64,000 bases of DNA, taken from assembly GCF_900130035.1 (NCBI RefSeq), contig NZ_FQXQ01000001.1:310001-374000 (forward strand). The letters are read 5' to 3'. This document shows, one piece after another, positions 1 through 7,893 of the stretch (positions are counted from its first letter, which is position 1; each line of letters begins with the position of its first letter). The notes beneath the pieces are model-generated. The model saw only the letters and a list, made by a program, of their open reading frames with translations. It was not told where the DNA came from and made no database searches. This DNA is from Wenyingzhuangia marina (lineage in GTDB: Bacteria > Bacteroidota > Bacteroidia > Flavobacteriales > Flavobacteriaceae). The translations under genes and the position numbers were made by a program.

Positions 1-497
1 ATACCAAAAGAAGACGGCATGGCTACTTGTAAATGTGTATATCCTGGTAACAAGTGATTTTTATACTTTTCGGCCAATTCAATTAACAAATCAAATAATT
101 TTTTAGCCCAATCTTTTAATTCTAAAATAGCATCTTTAGAATACAAATGCACATCTAACAAAACTTGATCGTTACGAGAACGTGCCGTATGAATTTTCTT
201 TCCCGCATCTCCTAACTTTTCAGTTAACAACCACTCGACTTTAGAATGTACATCTTCAAAAGAATCTTCAATAGTAAAAGTTCCATCTTCAACCGTTTTT
301 AAAATGTTATTTAACTCGGTAACCAAAGCTTCTAATTCTTCATCAGAAATAGTCCCAATAGCATTTAACATTCTCGTCTGAGCAATATTTCCAAGCACAT
401 CGTATTTAGCCAATTGCAAGTCTAATTCTCTGTCGTTCCCTACGGTAAAAATGTCAATTTTTTTGTCGGTTGCATAACCTTTGTCCCAAAGTTTCAT
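1..497 (-). CDS. argH: Argininosuccinate lyase, N-terminal part (cut by window edge)
   Basis: The enzyme splits argininosuccinate into arginine and fumarate, the last step of arginine synthesis, in the cytoplasm. The visible N-terminal ~165 residues begin MKLWDKGYATDKKID and contain the family motif HTARSRNDQ at about residues 103-111; the motif binds substrate and is typical of ArgH. The C-terminal two thirds lie beyond position 1. The start is the ATG at 497. A -7 promoter element lies 24 nt upstream, so the gene appears to have its own promoter. This fits its separation from argE (4093-5154), beside which argH commonly sits in this group. Identification is secure; only the extent is unknown. 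Confidence 0.93.
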   Translation of the reverse strand, partial: MKLWDKGYATDKKIDIFTVGNDRELDLQLAKYDVLGNIAQTRMLNAIGTISDEELEALVTELNNILKTVEDGTFTIEDSFEDVHSKVEWLLTEKLGDAGKKIHTARSRNDQVLLDVHLYSKDAILELKDWAKKLFDLLIELAEKYKNHLLPGYTHLQVAMPSSFG

Positions 498-520
498 ACG
501 GTTGTTTTTTAATCTGCAGG

Positions 521-528
521 CAAAGATA
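521..528 (-). promoter_or_regulatory. -7 promoter element for argH
   Basis: The minus strand reads TATCTTTG, an exact match to the Bacteroidota -7 consensus TAnnTTTG, with transcription predicted to start about 20 nt before the argH ATG. No clear -33 TTG was found at the usual 19-20 nt spacing. The rest of the 498-619 spacer holds the divergent upstream region of the gene at 620; the best plus-strand match there is CAACTTTG (590-597), one base off consensus. Confidence 0.5.
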
Positions 529-619
529 CTCTTTTTTTAACGTTTCTTATTTCTTACCAAACGTCAATGCAAGCATTTTTTTTATACCTCAACTTTGCAA
601 TATCTAAAATTAAAACATC

Positions 620-1267
620 ATGAAAAACCAAAAAATTATTGGACTTCTTTATCTCTCTATTGCTATTATTGGAGGATTTAGTATGGGTTATGCTCCTATT
701 GAACTAATTGATATTCATAACTTATCACTAACCTTTCATAACATTCAGGAAAACCTATTACTATTTAAACTTAGTATTCTTGGAGATGGAATTGTGATTG
801 TTCTTGAATTATTCATCACAATTTTATTGTATCATTTTTTTAAACAAACCGATACTTTATGGAGTGAAATCGCAAAATATTCAAGATTAGCTATGGCCTT
901 AATTATGGCAATCAATATTCTTTATTATATTATTCCATTGCATAACATGCGCATAACAAATACTTCTGTTGAATTCTTTAACTTTTGTATACAAGCGCAT
1001 TTTTACACCGTGTATATTTGGCAGGTTTTCTTTGGAATTCACATGATTGCTTTATCGGTTTTAACTTGTAAACATCCTCAATTTTCTAAAATCTTATCCT
1101 TTTTATTATTGCTTGGAGGAATTGGTTATTTGTTAGATTGTATTGTTTATTTTGTTGGAATTGAAAACACTATTTTCACTACATCTGCCAATATTTTATT
1201 AGGAGTTGCAGCCGTTTCTGAATTGAGTTTTGCTGTGCTGTTATTGATTAAAAAAAGTAAAATCTAA
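620..1267 (+). CDS. DUF4386-type multipass membrane protein
   Basis: This 215-residue protein is predicted to sit in the inner membrane with about six hydrophobic segments (roughly residues 6-26, 48-70, 85-105, 127-150, 156-178 and 183-207). Length, the opening KxxGxLYLxIAxxGGF pattern and the GGIGYLLD segment resemble DUF4386 proteins, which have no established function. It is the first of four + strand genes: its TAA stop shares one base with the ATG of the next gene (TAATG), which implies translational coupling. The block lies between argH and argE and is probably an insertion in the arginine locus. Family assignment is from pattern memory. Confidence 0.75.
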   Translation: MKNQKIIGLLYLSIAIIGGFSMGYAPIELIDIHNLSLTFHNIQENLLLFKLSILGDGIVIVLELFITILLYHFFKQTDTLWSEIAKYSRLAMALIMAINILYYIIPLHNMRITNTSVEFFNFCIQAHFYTVYIWQVFFGIHMIALSVLTCKHPQFSKILSFLLLLGGIGYLLDCIVYFVGIENTIFTTSANILLGVAAVSELSFAVLLLIKKSKI

Positions 1268-1692
1268 TGAATACACTCTTTTTCAGCAAACAGCAAAAGT
1301 TACTAAGTACACTTTGGATTTTTGTTACCTTTAATTACTTGTATTGTGATGTAATAGGCATTATGGATGCTGATTTTTTAAAACAATACTTAACCGGAAA
1401 TGTAGATGGCTTAGAAATTACAAATAACTTTTTGTTAATGGCGGGTATTTTAATGGAACTACCAATAACTATGATTTTATTGTCAAAAATATTATCACCT
1501 TTATACAACTGTTGGACAAACATTGGAGTAGCTAGTATTAAAACTTTAGCGATGGTTACTACCTTATTTATTGGAACTCCCACAAATTATTATCTCTTTT
1601 TTGCAACTATAGAAATTTCAACAACCCTTTTTATCATAGGCTATTCATGGTATTGGATACAAAAACTAAAACAACAATATGTCTCTATATAA
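1267..1692 (+). CDS. DUF6326-like small membrane protein
   Basis: This is a 141-residue protein with about four hydrophobic segments. It carries LWIFVTFNYLYCDVIG followed by a MDADFLKQYLTG loop, a pattern I associate with the DUF6326 family; the function is unknown. It overlaps the preceding gene by one base and the following hydrolase gene by 14 bases, so the three are almost certainly one transcript. The pairing with a DUF4386 protein suggests that the two membrane proteins act together, but this is inference. A minus-strand frame inside it (1335-1583) is a shadow. Confidence 0.72.
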   Translation: MNTLFFSKQQKLLSTLWIFVTFNYLYCDVIGIMDADFLKQYLTGNVDGLEITNNFLLMAGILMELPITMILLSKILSPLYNCWTNIGVASIKTLAMVTTLFIGTPTNYYLFFATIEISTTLFIIGYSWYWIQKLKQQYVSI

Positions 1693-2545
1693 CACTAAAA
1701 AATCCAAAGAAGAAATTTTAAATTTGTATGATCAAAAACTAAACTGTCTTCAAATTAATTATCAATACCTAACAGTTTCTACAAATTTTGGAAATACCAA
1801 CATTATTACCTGTGGAGAAGACACAAATTCTCCTATAATTCTTCTGCATGGTTCTAATGCTTGTGCTCCTCTTGCTCTTGAAACTTATTATGAGTTAATT
1901 CCTCATTTTAAAATATATGCTATAGACATACTTGCCCAACCTAATAAAAGTGACGAAACAAGATTGAATATTAAAGATGATTCTTATGGAAAATGGATAC
2001 ATGAAATTATAAATTATCTACAAATTGAAAATGTGACCTTAGCTGGATTTTCATTTGGAGGATTGGTGATATTAAAAACGTTAGAGGTTGATGAAAATAA
2101 GATCAACAAAGTTTATCTATCAGCACCTGCATACATTGTTAATGGAAACCCATTTAAAGCTATATTTAAAGTTTTCATCCCCATGAAAAAATATATAAAA
2201 ACTAAAAAGATTCAGTATCTAGAAAAGTTTTTAAAAGGAGTCTTTAGTGAAAAAGATCCGTTTGCATTAACGTTTTTATCTAAGGTATTACCAAATTTTA
2301 AGATGGACTTTACACCAGTACCTACCATAAATAAACAGAAAGCAGATTCCATAAAAACACCTATAGTATTATTTGCTGCTGAGAACGATATTATGTTTCC
2401 AGGTAAAAAAATGATACAAAAAGCTAAAAAAATATTCCCCAGTTTAAAAAGTTATCAATTATTTAAAAACTCTAATCACGTTTTCAATAAAATAAACAAC
2501 AATATTGTTTGTGATATTATTATAAAAGACAAAACAAATCACTAA
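1679..2545 (+). CDS. Alpha/beta-fold hydrolase
   Basis: This 288-residue protein has the alpha/beta-hydrolase core: an oxyanion-side motif LLHGSN at about residues 55-60, the nucleophile elbow GFSFGG with Ser125, a likely acid Asp in FAAENDIMFPG, and a late catalytic His in NSNHVF. There is no signal peptide, so it should be cytoplasmic. The substrate cannot be read from sequence. The start overlaps the upstream membrane-protein gene by 14 bases and the stop lies 4 bases before the lipoprotein gene, so it is an inner gene of the four-gene block. Confidence 0.85.
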   Translation: MSLYNTKKSKEEILNLYDQKLNCLQINYQYLTVSTNFGNTNIITCGEDTNSPIILLHGSNACAPLALETYYELIPHFKIYAIDILAQPNKSDETRLNIKDDSYGKWIHEIINYLQIENVTLAGFSFGGLVILKTLEVDENKINKVYLSAPAYIVNGNPFKAIFKVFIPMKKYIKTKKIQYLEKFLKGVFSEKDPFALTFLSKVLPNFKMDFTPVPTINKQKADSIKTPIVLFAAENDIMFPGKKMIQKAKKIFPSLKSYQLFKNSNHVFNKINNNIVCDIIIKDKTNH

Positions 2546-2549
2546 TTCG

Positions 2550-3464
2550 ATGAAAAGAAAATTACTACAAAAAAACACTCTTTACTTTATACTAACAACA
2601 CTATCACTCCTATCTTGTTCTAATGACATAGATAACCCCGATAACTTAGACAGCAAATATGTTTTTATACCTGACAATTCTTTTGAGGAAATTTTAATTG
2701 AACAAAATATAGATTCTGATAATACTGTTGATGGAAAAATTTTGAGAAGTGATGCTGAAAAAGTCTACACACTAGACTTAAACAAAGAGCAACATTTTGG
2801 AAATATTAAAAATCTAACAGGTATAGAAGGTTTTAAAAACATAACAAAACTAACTGCCGTAAGTCATGAAATAACATCTATTGATTTAAGTCACAATCAA
2901 CTTTTAGACACCTTATATTTAATAGGTAATTATCTTAAAGAAATCAACTTTACCCAAAACCCAAACTTGATATATATAGATATCCAATCAAACGAATTAG
3001 AAATTATAAAAGGGCTTTCTTCTGCTACAAAACTCAAAAAACTAAATGCTTCGTGGAACAATTTAGAAACTTTTAACATTCAGAACCCCTCTTTAGAAGT
3101 ACTGCATATTAGTCAAAATTTTTTAACAGAACTAAATATTAATGAAGCTACAAACCTTAAAAACCTACTATTAACCAGCAATAAATTAGCCTCTTTAAAT
3201 ATAAGTTCTAACCATAAATTAGAAACTTTGTTAACCTCAGACAATCGTATCGAAAGTATCAATTTAGAAAACAATCGTAACTTAACACATCTTTACATTA
3301 CTAGTAACAACCTAAATAGATTAGATGTAAGTAATAACTTAAAATTGATTGAGTTAAAAGTTGATAGAAATCCAAATCTAACATGTATTAAAAAACTATC
3401 TAATCAAAATATTCCAAGTATATCACTCTCTACTTATCAAACAATTAGCAGTAACTGTAATTAA
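2550..3464 (+). CDS. Leucine-rich-repeat lipoprotein
   Basis: The 304-residue product begins with a lipoprotein signal whose lipobox LSLLSC ends at about Cys23, followed by an acidic N/D-rich stretch. Residues ~95-285 form about eight leucine-rich repeats of roughly 20 residues (xLxxLxLxxNxL pattern). They close with NPNLTCI, a motif common at the end of Bacteroidota LRR surface proteins. It is therefore probably a surface or periplasmic binding protein. It is the last gene of the four-gene block and converges on the Crp-type gene with 7 bases between stop codons. No terminator hairpin fits in that gap. The ligand is unknown. Confidence 0.85.
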   Translation: MKRKLLQKNTLYFILTTLSLLSCSNDIDNPDNLDSKYVFIPDNSFEEILIEQNIDSDNTVDGKILRSDAEKVYTLDLNKEQHFGNIKNLTGIEGFKNITKLTAVSHEITSIDLSHNQLLDTLYLIGNYLKEINFTQNPNLIYIDIQSNELEIIKGLSSATKLKKLNASWNNLETFNIQNPSLEVLHISQNFLTELNINEATNLKNLLLTSNKLASLNISSNHKLETLLTSDNRIESINLENNRNLTHLYITSNNLNRLDVSNNLKLIELKVDRNPNLTCIKKLSNQNIPSISLSTYQTISSNCN

Positions 3465-3471
3465 CTTGCTG

Positions 3472-4062
3472 CTAATTTTGTTCTTTTATTTTTTCAAAAA
3501 CTCGTCTTTTAATTCTACTGTAAGATTCTGGAGTCACCCCAATATAACTAGCAATCAATACTTGGGGCACTCTATGAATTAAATTAGGTTGTGTATTTAT
3601 TAAGGTGATAAAACGTTCTTCGGGAGTAGAAATCATGAAATTTGACATTCTATCTTGCATTTTTCCTGCTTCTTTCTCTACTTCTCTTCGGATAAGTTTT
3701 TCCAATCTAGGAACGCGTTCAATCATTTCATCTATTAAAGAATCATTCCCCACAGTTACAATAGAATCTTCTAAGCATTCAAAATATGATTTTGATGGAC
3801 AACCGGTAACCTCACTAGAAAAAGAATTTACTGGATCACCTTCTACAAAAAAAGAGATTGTTTTTTCTACACCATCTTTTATTATAAATTCACGAATACA
3901 ACCTTGAACAACTGCATAGCATTCTTTAGAAACCTCTCCTTCTCTTAACAAGTACTCTCCTTTCTTTGATTTTTTTAACACTGTATTATCTACAATGATA
4001 TCAACTTCTTCAGGAGTAAGAAACTGAAAATTTTCAATAAATTGTTTTAGTGCTTCTTTCAT
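3472..4062 (-). CDS. Crp/Fnr-family transcriptional regulator
   Basis: The 196-residue protein has an N-terminal cyclic-nucleotide-binding-type beta-barrel (residues ~25-115, with the KKGEYLLREGEVSKECYAVVQG pattern in its two halves) and a C-terminal winged helix-turn-helix (~155-190, including LIASYIGVTPESYSRIKRR). No Fnr-type cysteine cluster is present, so it probably senses a small ligand or none. It lies directly downstream of argE on the same strand, 30 bases away, with a T-tailed inverted repeat in between. It belongs to the accessory block separating argE and argH and could regulate its neighbours; targets are unknown. Confidence 0.88.
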   Translation of the reverse strand: MKEALKQFIENFQFLTPEEVDIIVDNTVLKKSKKGEYLLREGEVSKECYAVVQGCIREFIIKDGVEKTISFFVEGDPVNSFSSEVTGCPSKSYFECLEDSIVTVGNDSLIDEMIERVPRLEKLIRREVEKEAGKMQDRMSNFMISTPEERFITLINTQPNLIHRVPQVLIASYIGVTPESYSRIKRRVFEKIKEQN

Positions 4063-4067
4063 AAAAA

Positions 4068-4086
4068 AATTGTGCTGTTCACAATT
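4068..4086 (-). terminator. Hairpin between argE and the Crp-type gene
   Basis: AATTGTG and CACAATT form a 7-bp inverted repeat around a 5-nt loop. On the minus strand it is followed by seven T, so it could terminate argE transcripts. The T-run ends at the start codon of the Crp-type gene and the halves resemble a TGTG/CACA Crp half-site pair, so an autoregulatory operator is the alternative. Confidence 0.5.
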
Positions 4087-4092
4087 CTAAAT

Positions 4093-5154
4093 TTAAACAA
4101 TTCCTTTTAATAGCTCTACGTAAAAAGCAACTCCATCATAAACCTCTTGCACATAAATAAATTCATCTGCTGAATGAGAACGTAAAGAATCTCCAGGACC
4201 TATTTTTACAGACTGACAAGTCAACCTACATTGATCAGATAACGTTGGAGAACCGTATGTCTTTTTTCCTAAAGCAACTCCAGACTTTACAATATCATGA
4301 TTTGGATCTATAGAAGATGAATTCAATCTTAAAGAACGAGGAATTACGTCACATTCTGTATTTTCAGCAATAATTTCTGCAATCTCTGCATTGGTGTATT
4401 GATCTGTAACCCTACAATCTACCACAAAAGTTAATTCTGAGGGCACTACATTGTGTTGATTTCCTGCATTAATTTGAGAAACCGTCATTTTTACCTCTCC
4501 TAAAAAAGGAGATACTTTTGGAAACTTATAAGAATTAATCCACTCTAAATCTTTTAAAGCTTTAAAAATTGGATTTTGATGATTTGGAATATGCGCTGCA
4601 TGACCAGGAGTTCCGGTTACTTTTCCATCAAACACCACCAAACCTTTTTCTGCAATAGCCAAATCTAACAAAGTAGGTTCTCCCACAATAGCTACATCTA
4701 TTCTAGGCATAATGTCTTGCATATAAGCAATTCCATTTTCACCCGAAATTTCTTCTTCGGCAGTAGCTGCCAAGACAAAATTGTATTTTAAATCTTTTTG
4801 AGGATAGAAATATACAAAAGCAGACATTAAACCTACCAAACAACCTCCAGCATCGTTAGACCCTAAACCATACAATTTATCTCCTTCTATTTTTGCTTCA
4901 AAAGGATCACGAGTATAGGCTTGATTTGGCTTTACGGTATCATGATGAGAATTTAATAAAATGGTCGGCTTGCTTTCATCAAAATATTGATTGGTTGCCC
5001 AAACATTATTCAAATCACGTTTTACCTCAACACCTCTATCAGTTAACCAATTTGCTAAAATTTCTGCAGTCGGTTCTTCTTCTTTAGAAAAGGATTGGGT
5101 TTGAATTAAAGATTGAAGTAATTCTAAAGCTTGTTTTTGTAGTTTTTCTATCAT
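4093..5154 (-). CDS. argE: M20-family N-acyl-citrulline/ornithine deacylase (ArgE-like)
   Basis: This metallo-deacylase of the M20 family, ~353 residues, removes the acyl group in arginine synthesis. Zinc-site motifs are visible: LLNSHHDTVKP, the GLGSNDAGG segment with the bridging Asp, ATAEEEISG with the catalytic Glu pair, and VGEPT. Because the neighbouring transcarbamylase is the N-succinylornithine type, the natural substrate is probably N-succinylcitrulline rather than N-acetylornithine; this is inference from pathway context. The ATG at 5154 (MIEKLQKQALELL) is preferred over one 42 bases upstream, which would lie inside the inverted repeat of the spacer. The gene follows argB in the leftward arg operon. 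Confidence 0.88.
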   Translation of the reverse strand: MIEKLQKQALELLQSLIQTQSFSKEEEPTAEILANWLTDRGVEVKRDLNNVWATNQYFDESKPTILLNSHHDTVKPNQAYTRDPFEAKIEGDKLYGLGSNDAGGCLVGLMSAFVYFYPQKDLKYNFVLAATAEEEISGENGIAYMQDIMPRIDVAIVGEPTLLDLAIAEKGLVVFDGKVTGTPGHAAHIPNHQNPIFKALKDLEWINSYKFPKVSPFLGEVKMTVSQINAGNQHNVVPSELTFVVDCRVTDQYTNAEIAEIIAENTECDVIPRSLRLNSSSIDPNHDIVKSGVALGKKTYGSPTLSDQCRLTCQSVKIGPGDSLRSHSADEFIYVQEVYDGVAFYVELLKGIV

Positions 5155-5159
5155 ATCTC

Positions 5160-5213
5160 TTAGTTTGTAAAGTCCAAAAGTTTGTAAAGTTATCAAGTCA
5201 CTTTAAAAACTAA
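5160..5213. repeat. Intergenic inverted repeat of 7-nt units (argB/argE spacer)
   Basis: The spacer starts with TTAGTTTGTAAAGT and ends with ACTTTAAAAACTAA, whose reverse complement matches the first arm at 13 of 14 positions. Between them are further AAAGTTT-like units (GTTTGTAAAGT occurs twice). The arms reach from near the argE start to the base before the argB stop codon, so the whole spacer is built from the repeat. It would be transcribed within the arg operon and could fold as an imperfect hairpin. Confidence 0.7.
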
Positions 5214-5993
5214 TTACAACGTTAATGTTGTAAACAATTGTTCTTTATTTTTTATCACCGTTGGATTTCCTATAATTACCTCAGAAACTCCTTGTTGCAA
5301 AGCATTAAAGCAGTTTTCCATTTTTGGTAACATTCCATCAGCAATAATTCCATCAGCTTTTAACTGACTATATTTTTCAGAATTGATATCTGTAATCACT
5401 GAATTGTCATCATCTACAGAAGTCAAAACTCCATTTTTTTCAAAAGTATACACCAAAGAAACATCATATAAATCTGACATTCCTACAGCAATCGTACTCG
5501 CAATGGTATCAGCATTGGTATTTAACAACTGTCCTTTTCCATCGTGCGTAATGGCACAAAAAACAGGCGTCATACCTCCTTTAATAAACGTAGCAATATT
5601 GGTTGCATTAATTCCATCTACATCACCTGCAAAACCATAATCCACATCTACCACTTTACGTTTGTGAGCTTGAATAGAATTTCCATCAGCACCAGACAAA
5701 CCTAAAGCATTGCAGTTTTTACTTTGTAACGTAGCCACTATATTTTTGTTTAACAAACCAGCATATACCATGGTTACAATTTCAATCGTCGCTTCATCAG
5801 TAACTCTACGACCATTAATCATGGTTGCTTCAATTCCTAAATCGGCTGCCAATTGTGTAGCACGTTTTCCACCTCCGTGAACCAATATTTTATTCCCTTC
5901 TAAAACTGCAAAATCGGATAAAAAACTTTCCAATGCTCCTGCATTGTTGATTACATTTCCTCCTACTTTTACAATGGTTAGTTTTTGTTTCAT
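5214..5993 (-). CDS. argB: N-acylglutamate kinase
   Basis: This amino-acid kinase-fold enzyme of 259 residues phosphorylates N-acyl-glutamate with ATP, the second step of arginine synthesis. The N-terminal KVGGNVI and LVHGGGKRAT glycine loops bind nucleotide and substrate; NGRRVTDE and LLNTNADTIA are conserved family segments. In this pathway the acyl group is probably succinyl. It has no arginine-inhibition helix at the N-terminus, so it looks like the short form. It lies between argF' and argE in the operon, and both flanking spacers hold heptameric inverted repeats. Confidence 0.93.
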   Translation of the reverse strand: MKQKLTIVKVGGNVINNAGALESFLSDFAVLEGNKILVHGGGKRATQLAADLGIEATMINGRRVTDEATIEIVTMVYAGLLNKNIVATLQSKNCNALGLSGADGNSIQAHKRKVVDVDYGFAGDVDGINATNIATFIKGGMTPVFCAITHDGKGQLLNTNADTIASTIAVGMSDLYDVSLVYTFEKNGVLTSVDDDNSVITDINSEKYSQLKADGIIADGMLPKMENCFNALQQGVSEVIIGNPTVIKNKEQLFTTLTL

Positions 5994-5998
5994 TTTAT

Positions 5999-6095
5999 AA
6001 GTACTAAGTAAAAAGTAAAAAGTAAAAAGTATGTGTTCTAAATGTAAATAATCGCATTCCTAAACTCAGTACTTTGTACTCTATACTAGATACTA
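5999..6095. repeat. Heptamer inverted-repeat arms (argF'/argB spacer)
   Basis: The left arm (5999-6034) is five in-phase 7-nt units of the form AGTANNN: AGTACTA, three AGTAAAA, AGTATGT. The right arm (6065-6095) reads on the opposite strand as AGTATCT, AGTATAG, AGTACAA, AGTACTG. The two arms point toward each other around a ~30-nt centre. The argF' stop codon (6093-6095) is inside the right arm. Confidence 0.75.
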
Positions 6096-7052
6096 TTTTA
6101 AATTCTCTAATATTTTCTTTAACACAATCTGCGCTGAATAAGTTCTGTTATTTGCTTGTTTGATAACGATAGAATTTTCAGAATCTATCACTTCATCCGC
6201 TACAATTACATTTCTACGAACAGGTAAACAGTGCATAAATTTTGCATTGTCTGTTACCGCCATTTTATCTGCTGTAATCATCCAAGAACTATCTGTATTT
6301 GCTACTTTTCCGTAGTCTTTATACGATGACCAGTTTTTAGTGTAAATAAAATCTGCTCCTTCAAAGGCTTTCTTTTGATCATATTCAATTGTCGCACCTT
6401 TAGTTCTTTCAGGACTTAATTCATATCCTTCTGGATGCGTAATAACTACTTCAAAATCATCTTCATGAGCCAAAGCCATCTCTGCAAAAGAATTTCCTAC
6501 TGCGTGTGGCAAAGCACGTGGATGTGGTGCCCAAGACAAGACTAATTTTAATTTCTTTTTTGCTGGTTTGTGTTCCTCAATGGTAATGGCATCTGCCAAA
6601 GCTTGTAAAGGATGTCCTACCGATGATTCCATGTTTAAAATAGGCACAGTGGCATATTTTACAAAAGCAGATAAGACTTCTTCTGCCTCATCTTTTTCTT
6701 TGTCTTCTAATCCTGCAAAAGCACGAATAGCAATGATATCACAATATTGAGAAATCACCTCGGCAGCTTCTTTTACATGTTCAGACTTTCCTTGATCCAT
6801 AATGGTTCCATCTTCAAATTCCAACTGCCATCCTTCTGCACCAAAATTCATTACAATAGGCTCCATTCCTAAGTTCAACGCTGCTTTTTGAGTACTTAAA
6901 CGCGTACGCAAACTATTGTTAAAAAATAACAAACCAATGATTTTGTTTTTTCCTAAAGCTTGGTCTTTTAATGGATTCTTTTTTAGCTCAATCGCTTCTT
7001 TTACCGTGTCTTTAATACTTGGTAAATCGTGAATGGATAAGTAGTGTTTCAT
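6093..7052 (-). CDS. argF': N-succinylornithine carbamoyltransferase
   Basis: This transcarbamylase of 319 residues moves the carbamoyl group from carbamoyl phosphate to N-succinylornithine. Carbamoyl-phosphate motifs SLRTR (47-51) and HPLQALAD and the C-terminal HCLPVRRN are visible. It aligns without gaps over its first ~90 residues to the Bacteroides fragilis enzyme as I remember it. At the position that distinguishes the two substrates (Pro90 in B. fragilis SOTCase, Glu92 in Xanthomonas N-acetylornithine transcarbamylase) this protein has Ser90. Mutational work on the Xanthomonas enzyme showed that Ser there gives succinylornithine activity, so the succinyl pathway is supported. The gene lies between the OMP gene terminator and argB. 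Confidence 0.92.
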   Translation of the reverse strand: MKHYLSIHDLPSIKDTVKEAIELKKNPLKDQALGKNKIIGLLFFNNSLRTRLSTQKAALNLGMEPIVMNFGAEGWQLEFEDGTIMDQGKSEHVKEAAEVISQYCDIIAIRAFAGLEDKEKDEAEEVLSAFVKYATVPILNMESSVGHPLQALADAITIEEHKPAKKKLKLVLSWAPHPRALPHAVGNSFAEMALAHEDDFEVVITHPEGYELSPERTKGATIEYDQKKAFEGADFIYTKNWSSYKDYGKVANTDSSWMITADKMAVTDNAKFMHCLPVRRNVIVADEVIDSENSIVIKQANNRTYSAQIVLKKILENLK

Positions 7053-7107
7053 ATAAATATGGATTCTTTGAATCTTGTTCTAATTTATTTCTTCTTTTTA
7101 CAAAAAA

Positions 7108-7133
7108 AGAGTTCTTGATTACTCAAGAACTCT
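7108..7133 (-). terminator. Terminator downstream of the OMP gene
   Basis: An 11-bp perfect stem (AGAGTTCTTGA with TCAAGAACTCT, loop TTAC) is followed on the minus strand by seven T. It ends transcription of the outer-membrane gene at 7196-7804 and so separates argD and argF' transcription units. Confidence 0.88.
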
Positions 7134-7195
7134 GTAAAATTACTAATAATATTGTAGTTGTAATAACTTTTAAAAAGATGGTTTATTTTAATTAA

Positions 7196-7804
7196 CTATA
7201 AAAAAAACGAAAAACCTATACTCGACACAAAACCATCTGTTATTGTTTCTGCATCATACCCTTGATTGTCTATTTTATTTTTAGTTGAACTATATCCTAA
7301 GAATAAATCAGTTGAAAAATACTTCGTTAAAAAAAATGAAAAACCACCTCCTAATTGATAAGACACTACGTTATAGACTTGTTCATTATTCTGTTCATTT
7401 AGAAAAGATAATTCATATTTTGTTTTTCCAAACCCAACGTCTCCCTCTAAGAACACACCCATATGGTTATTTGAATAAGCGTATATTCTTGTAAATGGTT
7501 TTATTTGAAAAGTTGTGTTTTTCTGATAAACCTCTGGAGAATCCTGATCACTTAACTGATTGCTATATGGAATGTTTACCCCTAAAGCTATATTATTAAG
7601 AAGAAAATAGGCGACTTTTACAGAAATATTAAAGTTTTTTGTTTCTACCTCTGTCTCTGAATTATTCATACTTACTGACGAATTCAATGAACTAAACCCC
7701 AAACTAGAACTGCTTGCTCCAATTAAAAACTTTCCTTTTTCTGTTTGTGCATTTATTTTTAATGTTGCAAATCCTATTAAAACAACTAACAAAACCTTTT
7801 TCAT
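7196..7804 (-). CDS. Outer-membrane beta-barrel protein
   Basis: The ~202-residue product has a signal peptide (MKKVLLVVLIGFATLKINAQ) and then alternating hydrophobic/polar strands with many S, G, N and aromatic residues. It ends FSFFL, as expected of an eight-stranded outer-membrane barrel. The ATG at 7804 is chosen: an upstream in-frame ATG at 7849 lies inside the argD terminator hairpin. It has no known arginine role, and terminators lie on both sides, so it looks like a self-contained gene placed between argD and argF'. The function is unknown; a general porin-like OmpA-barrel fold is the best guess. Confidence 0.8.
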   Translation of the reverse strand: MKKVLLVVLIGFATLKINAQTEKGKFLIGASSSSLGFSSLNSSVSMNNSETEVETKNFNISVKVAYFLLNNIALGVNIPYSNQLSDQDSPEVYQKNTTFQIKPFTRIYAYSNNHMGVFLEGDVGFGKTKYELSFLNEQNNEQVYNVVSYQLGGGFSFFLTKYFSTDLFLGYSSTKNKIDNQGYDAETITDGFVSSIGFSFFL

Positions 7805-7841
7805 ATATTTTTTTGGGACAAACTTAATATTAATCCACAAA

Positions 7842-7868
7842 AAAACCACCTTCTATAAAGGTGGTTTT
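7842..7868 (-). terminator. Terminator of argD
   Basis: An 11-bp stem (AAAACCACCTT with AAGGTGGTTTT, loop CTATA) is followed on the minus strand by a T-run. It lies just beyond the argD stop codon. Confidence 0.85.
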
Positions 7869-7893
7869 AATTTTTTAAAATTCTATTTATAAA

